Shown: one piece after another, positions 22,980-27,674 of the stretch | Layout of the letters: each line of letters opens with the position of its first letter | Numbering within the stretch: position 1 is the first letter of the stretch | The notes under the pieces: model-generated | Database searches by the model: none | Told to the model about the DNA's origin: nothing | Seen by the model: the letters and a program-made list of their open reading frames with translations, nothing else | Source of the DNA: Candidatus Aenigmarchaeota archaeon ex4484_52 | Lineage (GTDB): Archaea; EX4484-52 | NCBI GenBank assembly: GCA_002254415.1 | Contig: NJDR01000009.1 | Location: 1 to 27,674, forward strand | DNA length: 27,674 nt | Direction: 5' to 3' | Position numbers and translations under genes: made by a program

Positions 22980-24974
22980 TATTTTCCATTCTTCATCAAT
23001 ATCTTTTTGTATTTTTTCTATTATTGATTTATTTTCTTGTTTTAATAAATGAGCAAATCTTTTTTGGACTTTTAAATATTCCTCTATTGGTTTTTTTATT
23101 GCTGGTTTATATGTAATATTGTATTTTCTATTTTCAATCTCGTACAATGGCCAGAAGCATGTATTTGATGCTAATTTTGCAATTTTTATTGTTTTGTCTG
23201 TTGGAAATCCCCAGTTTGTAGGGCATGGCTGAAGCACAATAATTACACTCGGTCCTTTGCAATTCAATGCTTTTTTTGTTTTATTTGTTAAATCCATTAA
23301 ATTAAAGATACTTGCCTGTGCAATATATTCAATTCTATGCGCTGCTGCAATTTCTGTCAGGTTTTTTCTTATTATTTCTTTGCCCTGTTTTACTGAGCCA
23401 GCAGGTGTTGTAGTTGTTGCAGCACCAAGAGGAGTTGCAGATGATCGTTGTGCGCCAGTGTTATGGACAACAATTCCATCAGCAATGAAATTATGCTCTT
23501 CTTCCACTCTCAAATCCAAAGTTGGCTCTCTTCCAACTAAATTTATATTTTTCACTTTTTCTATTTCAAAAAAATTATTTTCTATTAAAAAATTTTGGTA
23601 TCTATATTGGCTTGGATATTTTTTTATATTGTATTTTTTTTTCTTGCTAAAGCAAATATATCCGTAAACAGGGTCTTTTAAAAGTTCTCTTCCAACAACA
23701 ATTGTTTCTTTATTTTTTTTCTGCCAGTGGATTTTTCCAACACGCATATTAATTGTTTGCAATAACAGTCTCAAACGCACAAGGAGATTCAAACTTGCGG
23801 AAACATATCTGTTGCTGTTGCGAATTTTATAGCCGCTAGATAAAATTAAACCATCAATAAATGCCTCTTTTTCTTTTTTGGGAAGAGTAAATACCCATGA
23901 AGGAATTGTCTTGTCTTTTGCACTTACTCCAAAACCCAATGACTCAATAAATCTTGCTAAATTCACAGATGTTATAGTCATATAAATATTATCTATTCTC
24001 ATTTTATTGTTGCTAAAAATTTTATTGTGAATTTTTATCAAAATATTTCTTGCTTTTGTATTTTTTGGAAGAGTAAAGCCAATTTCTCCTCTTTTATTTC
24101 TGACCCATCCATCTCCAACAAAAAACCCTAAATACTTCATTAAATCAGGACTTGATTTTTTTGGCAGGTTTATTTCATTTATGCAATTTACTTTACAATC
24201 TATTTTTTTTGTTTTTTTGAAATTAAATTCAAAAGACACGCCATCATCTAAATTTTTTAAAACAATAATTTCATCATTTTCTTTAATTTTGCCAAGAGTT
24301 TTCCAGATAAAAGTATTTGTCTTGCCTCTTCCGTTTCTTTTCAAAATCAAAAATGGATGATTTTTTGTTGCTTTTATTGAATGATGCAAGGTTTTCAAAT
24401 TAAATACTTCCTTTATTCCATTATCAAAAACACCTTCGCATTTTTTCAAAACAAGATTATGTGTTTTTTGGTCAAATGCGTAAATTTCATCGTGTTTTTT
24501 TATTTGTGTTATTTTTTTTAAACCATTTTTAGTCATTACAAGTGAGGAGGTAGAAAGACAATTCATATATCCCTCGTTATCATAGCAAACATATAAAAAT
24601 TTGTGCCTCCGCTCTAATGCTCCTGATAAAGATTGTAAGCCAATATCATAAGAGGCGCCATCTCCTCCAAACACAATAAAATTAATTTCTTTGCTTATTT
24701 TATTTTTTTTCTTTAAAAACTGGTAAGCGGACTCCACACCGCTAATTGTTGCTGATGCATTTTCAAAGGCATTGTGAATATACGGAATTTTCCATGCAGA
24801 TGTAGGATATACAGTACTTGCAATTTCAAGACAGCCAGTTGCAACACAGACAATTGTATTTTTTCCTGCAACAGACAATATTGTATTTACAATTATTGGA
24901 GTTCCACAGCCAGCACACATTCTGTGTCCTGATATAATCAAATTTTCTTTTTCTGCAATTTCTAAATTATTCAT
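22953..24974 (-). CDS. porB: pyruvate:ferredoxin oxidoreductase beta subunit (PorB) containing an intein
   Basis: PorB binds thiamine pyrophosphate and a [4Fe-4S] cluster to oxidise pyruvate to acetyl-CoA. The precursor is 673 residues and the spliced protein 306, a normal PorB length. The N-extein (1-138) has CAGCG (C20, C23), TGC (C48) and GGDGASYDIG (103-112). It stops in the TPP/metal motif as YDNEGYMN. The C-extein (506-673) resumes TGAQRSSATP and carries the fourth cluster Cys in LQPCPTNWGF (C584). Joined, the motif reads NEGYMNTGAQRSSATP as in the family. No porA, porG or porD gene is in the window. A 2-oxoacid specificity other than pyruvate cannot be excluded. The start at 24974 fits the family. 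Confidence 0.93.
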   Translation of the reverse strand: MNNLEIAEKENLIISGHRMCAGCGTPIIVNTILSVAGKNTIVCVATGCLEIASTVYPTSAWKIPYIHNAFENASATISGVESAYQFLKKKNKISKEINFIVFGGDGASYDIGLQSLSGALERRHKFLYVCYDNEGYMNCLSTSSLVMTKNGLKKITQIKKHDEIYAFDQKTHNLVLKKCEGVFDNGIKEVFNLKTLHHSIKATKNHPFLILKRNGRGKTNTFIWKTLGKIKENDEIIVLKNLDDGVSFEFNFKKTKKIDCKVNCINEINLPKKSSPDLMKYLGFFVGDGWVRNKRGEIGFTLPKNTKARNILIKIHNKIFSNNKMRIDNIYMTITSVNLARFIESLGFGVSAKDKTIPSWVFTLPKKEKEAFIDGLILSSGYKIRNSNRYVSASLNLLVRLRLLLQTINMRVGKIHWQKKNKETIVVGRELLKDPVYGYICFSKKKKYNIKKYPSQYRYQNFLIENNFFEIEKVKNINLVGREPTLDLRVEEEHNFIADGIVVHNTGAQRSSATPLGAATTTTPAGSVKQGKEIIRKNLTEIAAAHRIEYIAQASIFNLMDLTNKTKKALNCKGPSVIIVLQPCPTNWGFPTDKTIKIAKLASNTCFWPLYEIENRKYNITYKPAIKKPIEEYLKVQKRFAHLLKQENKSIIEKIQKDIDEEWKILNERQNIF
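23460..24560 (-). mobile_element. PorB intein with LAGLIDADG endonuclease domain
   Basis: The 367-residue intein starts at Cys1 (CLSTSSLVMT) and ends VVHN, with +1 Thr, a class 1 splicing set. Block B is TKNH (65-68, with H68). Block F is LRVEEEHNFIADGI, and the penultimate His is H366. The homing part has two LAGLIDADG-type helices: LGFFVGDG (144-151) and FIDGLILSSG (234-243). The first motif retains its Asp, but the second has Ser where the acidic residue is expected (SSG), so cleavage may be lost while splicing remains. Boundaries follow exactly from PorB homology on both sides. The reading frame is intact. Confidence 0.93.
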
Positions 24975-25071
24975 AAGATTTTTTTATTGTATAAAAAACT
25001 ATAAAATTAACATTAGTTAATTATAACAATTTAATATTCTGGATTAACTCTTATAGCGAAGCAAAAGTTTT

Positions 25072-25473
25072 TTATGCTCTTCTTCCTCCTCTTCCAAAAC
25101 CTTTTCCAAATCCAAAACCCATTCCTCCTCTCGCTTGTTTTATTTGTGTCAATTTTCCATCTATAAATTCCTGTATAACATCTTTTATTTTTCCGCTTCC
25201 ACAATATATGAGAATATTGAATTGCTCAAATACATCAAATGCTCTGGGACCAATATTTGTAGTAATAATAGCATCTGGATTTTCATTTGCTACAATCTGA
25301 GCTGCATTAATCCCAGCACCTGTCATTTGTGCCATTGCAATATTTTTTATTGCATTGATTGTTTTTATTTTTTTATTCTCTATTTCCACAACAATAAAAT
25401 AAGGGCATCTTCCAAATCTTGCATCAAGCAAGTCATCTATTTTATCGCCTGTTGAACTTATTATTATTTTCAT
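25072..25473 (-). CDS. NifX/NifB-C-like iron-molybdenum cofactor domain protein
   Basis: The 133-residue product belongs to the COG1433 family of small cluster-binding proteins. It starts MKIIISSTGDKIDDLLDARF, then GRCPYFIVVEI, AQMTGAGINAAQIVANENPD and AIITTNIGPRAFDVFEQF, and ends in a Gly-rich, basic tail (GFGFGKGFGRGG). In nitrogen fixers the family binds FeMo-cofactor precursors. In non-fixing archaea it is typically found with MinD-like ferredoxin ATPases, as here, and its role is unsettled. It lies 97 bp upstream of porB on the same strand and divergent from the surface-protein gene. No nif genes are visible. Confidence 0.9.
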   Translation of the reverse strand: MKIIISSTGDKIDDLLDARFGRCPYFIVVEIENKKIKTINAIKNIAMAQMTGAGINAAQIVANENPDAIITTNIGPRAFDVFEQFNILIYCGSGKIKDVIQEFIDGKLTQIKQARGGMGFGFGKGFGRGGRRA

Positions 25474-25523
25474 AACTTAAATTAAAAAATAAATTTATAA
25501 ATTTATTAATAACTTAACTTTTT

Positions 25524-27674
25524 ATGAAAAAAACAATTATTGGATTATTATCTTGTGTTGTTGTTCTATCTGTTTTAGGTTTTCTTTTTATTTTTGCATC
25601 TCCAACAATAGAATATGTAAATCCAACACCTGTTCTTAATTTTACTCCAAATAATTGGATTTATATAAATATTACTTCTAATGAGAATTTAAACAAATCA
25701 TTGCTTGAATGGGGTAATTCATCTGGTTTTACTAATGTTTCTATGGACAATAGCTCAATGATAAATTGGTATTTTAATATGACTAATTTAATAGAAAATT
25801 ATAAATTCAATTATAGTGTTTTTTCACAAAATACATCTGGAAACTGGAATCAAAGCAAGAGAAAATATATTATTATTGATATAACAAAGCCAATTATAAA
25901 AATAAATGAGCCAAAAAATAAGGACTTTCTAAATAATCATACAATTGAAATTAATTTAACAATTACAGAGCTTCATTTAAATTATACAAACATATCTATT
26001 TTTAATTCAACAAATGCATTAATTAATTCAACAAAAAATTACACAAATGGAACTAATATTATTAAATTAAGTGTTTCAGCAGATGGAAATTATACAATTA
26101 ATGCTACAAGTTATGACAATGCAACAAATTATAATACAACTGCTATAAATATTACAATTGACACAATAAAGCCAACACTAACTATTTTATCTCCAAAATC
26201 AAGAAATTATTCAATTATAGAAATCTGGTTTAATGCAACAGTAAATGATATTTATCCATATGCCTGCTGGTATTCTTTTAATAAAGGAATCGATAATTAT
26301 TCTTTAACTAATTCATCTGGTAATTGGAATGATGAAAATGAATCAATGACAGATAATACAGAATTTAATGTAACATTTTACTGCAATGATTCTGCTGGAA
26401 ATATTGGAAATTCTACTGTCTCTTTTGCAATTGATACATCAATTCCACCAATAATTACAATTTTATCCCCTGAAAATAAAACATATAATACAAATTCCAT
26501 ATTGTTTAATATAACAGCAGATGATGACAATCCTCATGAGTTCAAGTATAGTTTAGATGGAGTTGAAAGTGATTGGATGTTTAAAGAGAGTGAAGAATTT
26601 TTGGAAAATGATATGATAAGACATTATTATAATGCTTCTAATGATTCAATGACAGATGGACAGCACAATATTACTTTTTATTGTAAAGATATTATGGATA
26701 ATAAAAATTCAAAATCTATTTTATTTACAATTGACACAACCCCGCCAATAATTACAATTTATTTGCCACAGCAATATACTCAAAATTTTGCTTTAAACTG
26801 GTCTGCAAATGAGGATTTATTTAATATTTCTTATACTCTAAATAATGGAGAAAATATTAGTTTATATAATGAATCATGGTATGTTGATAATATAAATAAA
26901 GATTTAGGAGATATTGGCGAAAATTCAGCACCAACAATATTTGAAAAAGACAATATCTTGTATTTAATTTCTGGAAACCAAACAGGCGGATTTACTGGCT
27001 TTAACTGGACTGGCACAGAGTGGCAAACCGATACTAATATTGTAAATGGATTATCAATTACATCGCCATCATTTTCAAAGCCAAATACATTTTACAAAAA
27101 TAATAATTTATATTTAATTACTGGGAAATGCAATGGAGAATTTGAAGGTTTTAATTGGACTGGCACAGAGTGGCAAACAGACAATAATATTATATCTGGA
27201 CTTGGCGATGTCGGAGACCGTTCAACACCAAATGTCTTTCAAAAAGACAGCACATGGTATTTAATCTCAGGAGAAGTTTATGGCGTATTTTATGGCTTTA
27301 ACTGGACAGGTACAGAGTGGCAACAGGATGAAAATATTGTAAATGGATTATGTGATATAGGCGATAATTCAGCACCAACTGTCTTTCAAAAAGACAGCAA
27401 TTTATATTTAATTAGCGGAGCATATAATGGCAATTTTTACGGCTTTAAATGGAATGGAACACAATGGGAACCAGATAATGTAATTAATTTGAGTTTAGGA
27501 GATATTGGCGAAAATTCAGCACCAACAATATTTGAAAAAGACAATATCTTGTATTTAATTTCTGGAAACCAAACAGGCGGATTTACTGGCTTTAATTGGA
27601 CAAAAATATTTTTTAATACAACAATCCAATTGCAAGAAGGGCAAAACAATTTAACACTTTATGGAACTGATTTA
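25524..27674 (+). CDS. large Asn/Thr-rich surface protein with Ig-like domains and repeats (partial)
   Basis: The frame is open from ATG 25524 to the window edge (717 codons, 3' end missing). The N-terminus MKKTIIGLLSCVVVLSVLGF is a signal peptide or anchor. The mature part is full of N-x-S/T sequons. At least three Ig-like domains share a linker of the form IDTTPPIITI (near residues 210, 308 and 405). They show the segment pattern LSPENKTYNTNSILFNITAD and NITFYCKD. From 26901 on there are five tandem repeats of 48-50 residues. Each has GDIGENSAPTIFEKDNILYL-like and GFNWTGTEW-like parts, resembling beta-propeller blades. The start is 50 bp from divergent NifX, with ATTTATAAAT as a possible TATA box. 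A cell-surface or adhesion role is inferred. Confidence 0.8.
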   Translation, partial: MKKTIIGLLSCVVVLSVLGFLFIFASPTIEYVNPTPVLNFTPNNWIYINITSNENLNKSLLEWGNSSGFTNVSMDNSSMINWYFNMTNLIENYKFNYSVFSQNTSGNWNQSKRKYIIIDITKPIIKINEPKNKDFLNNHTIEINLTITELHLNYTNISIFNSTNALINSTKNYTNGTNIIKLSVSADGNYTINATSYDNATNYNTTAINITIDTIKPTLTILSPKSRNYSIIEIWFNATVNDIYPYACWYSFNKGIDNYSLTNSSGNWNDENESMTDNTEFNVTFYCNDSAGNIGNSTVSFAIDTSIPPIITILSPENKTYNTNSILFNITADDDNPHEFKYSLDGVESDWMFKESEEFLENDMIRHYYNASNDSMTDGQHNITFYCKDIMDNKNSKSILFTIDTTPPIITIYLPQQYTQNFALNWSANEDLFNISYTLNNGENISLYNESWYVDNINKDLGDIGENSAPTIFEKDNILYLISGNQTGGFTGFNWTGTEWQTDTNIVNGLSITSPSFSKPNTFYKNNNLYLITGKCNGEFEGFNWTGTEWQTDNNIISGLGDVGDRSTPNVFQKDSTWYLISGEVYGVFYGFNWTGTEWQQDENIVNGLCDIGDNSAPTVFQKDSNLYLISGAYNGNFYGFKWNGTQWEPDNVINLSLGDIGENSAPTIFEKDNILYLISGNQTGGFTGFNWTKIFFNTTIQLQEGQNNLTLYGTDL
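26903..27595 (+). repeat. repeat array with a perfect 102-bp direct repeat
   Basis: The first and fifth blade units share an identical 102-bp stretch (26903-27004 and 27494-27595, spacing 591 bp). The three units between differ at many positions. The spacing is a whole number of codons (197), so recombination between copies would keep frame. Confidence 0.9.

Noticed and set aside
25072..25473. Evidence for nitrogen fixation from a NifX/NifB-like domain
   Set aside because: The domain family is widespread in non-fixing archaea, and no nifH, nifD or nifK gene is present.
1..27674. CRISPR array
   Set aside because: No regular direct repeats with unique spacers are seen. The Cas4-like nuclease has no cas neighbours.
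1..27674. tRNA genes
   Set aside because: Occurrences of GGTTC or TTCGAA-like strings fall in coding sequence or 23S rRNA and lack a cloverleaf.

Overview
The window is a piece of an AT-rich archaeal genome. The archaeal assignment rests on archaeal-type ribosomal proteins (uS19, uS10, uS9, eL21), an archaeal IF5B, a Dph6-type diphthamide ligase, TATA boxes about 25 nt upstream of start codons with little or no leader, and a bulge-helix-bulge processing stem around the 23S rRNA. Scattered solitary ribosomal protein genes, a 23S gene with no 16S, 5S or tRNA beside it, Asn-rich repeat surface proteins and many gene remnants suggest a DPANN-type archaeon (Pacearchaeota/Woesearchaeota-like). That lineage call is inference.

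Layout. Positions 1-4180 hold an intact serine hydroxymethyltransferase (glyA, minus). It is flanked by three broken genes: a methylenetetrahydrofolate reductase remnant, a Fic-family remnant and a MetE-type methionine synthase remnant. A block of interleaved inverted repeats lies upstream of glyA. Positions 4190-5180 carry divergent rps19 and rps10 and a small ubiquitin-fold ThiS/MoaD-like protein. Positions 5180-8380 are a decayed defence-like cluster on the minus strand: remnants of a type I methylase (hsdM) and of an AlbA_2/HATPase regulator, with an apparently intact Cas4/RecB-like Fe-S nuclease and a short winged-helix gene. A secreted lipoprotein gene (8366-9715) and rps9 follow.

Positions 10345-14037 are one 23S rRNA unit with its own TATA box and a textbook bulge-helix-bulge stem. 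It is interrupted by a 757-nt group I intron at the E. coli 1923 position. P1, P3-P9 and the terminal G can all be drawn, and a LAGLIDADG endonuclease ORF sits in the P6 loop. The rRNA carries substitutions at normally invariant sites of the peptidyl transferase centre and the sarcin-ricin loop.

Positions 14250-17400 hold a small unknown ORF, rpl21e, dph6 and the aIF5B gene. After a gene-poor gap and a shortened AlbA_2 gene comes a 1258-residue membrane protein with a Cys-rich segment, in apparent operon with a MinD-like ATPase carrying a 2[4Fe-4S] ferredoxin insert. Convergent with it is porB (pyruvate:ferredoxin oxidoreductase beta), interrupted by a 367-residue intein inside its thiamine-pyrophosphate motif, then a NifX/NifB-C-like protein. 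The window ends in the start of a large Asn/Thr-rich surface protein with Ig-like domains and five roughly 49-residue repeats.

Read together, translation and Fe-S/pyruvate metabolism genes are intact, while methionine/one-carbon and restriction genes are decaying. Two self-splicing elements, one RNA and one protein, occupy the most conserved sites of an rRNA and of a central enzyme.
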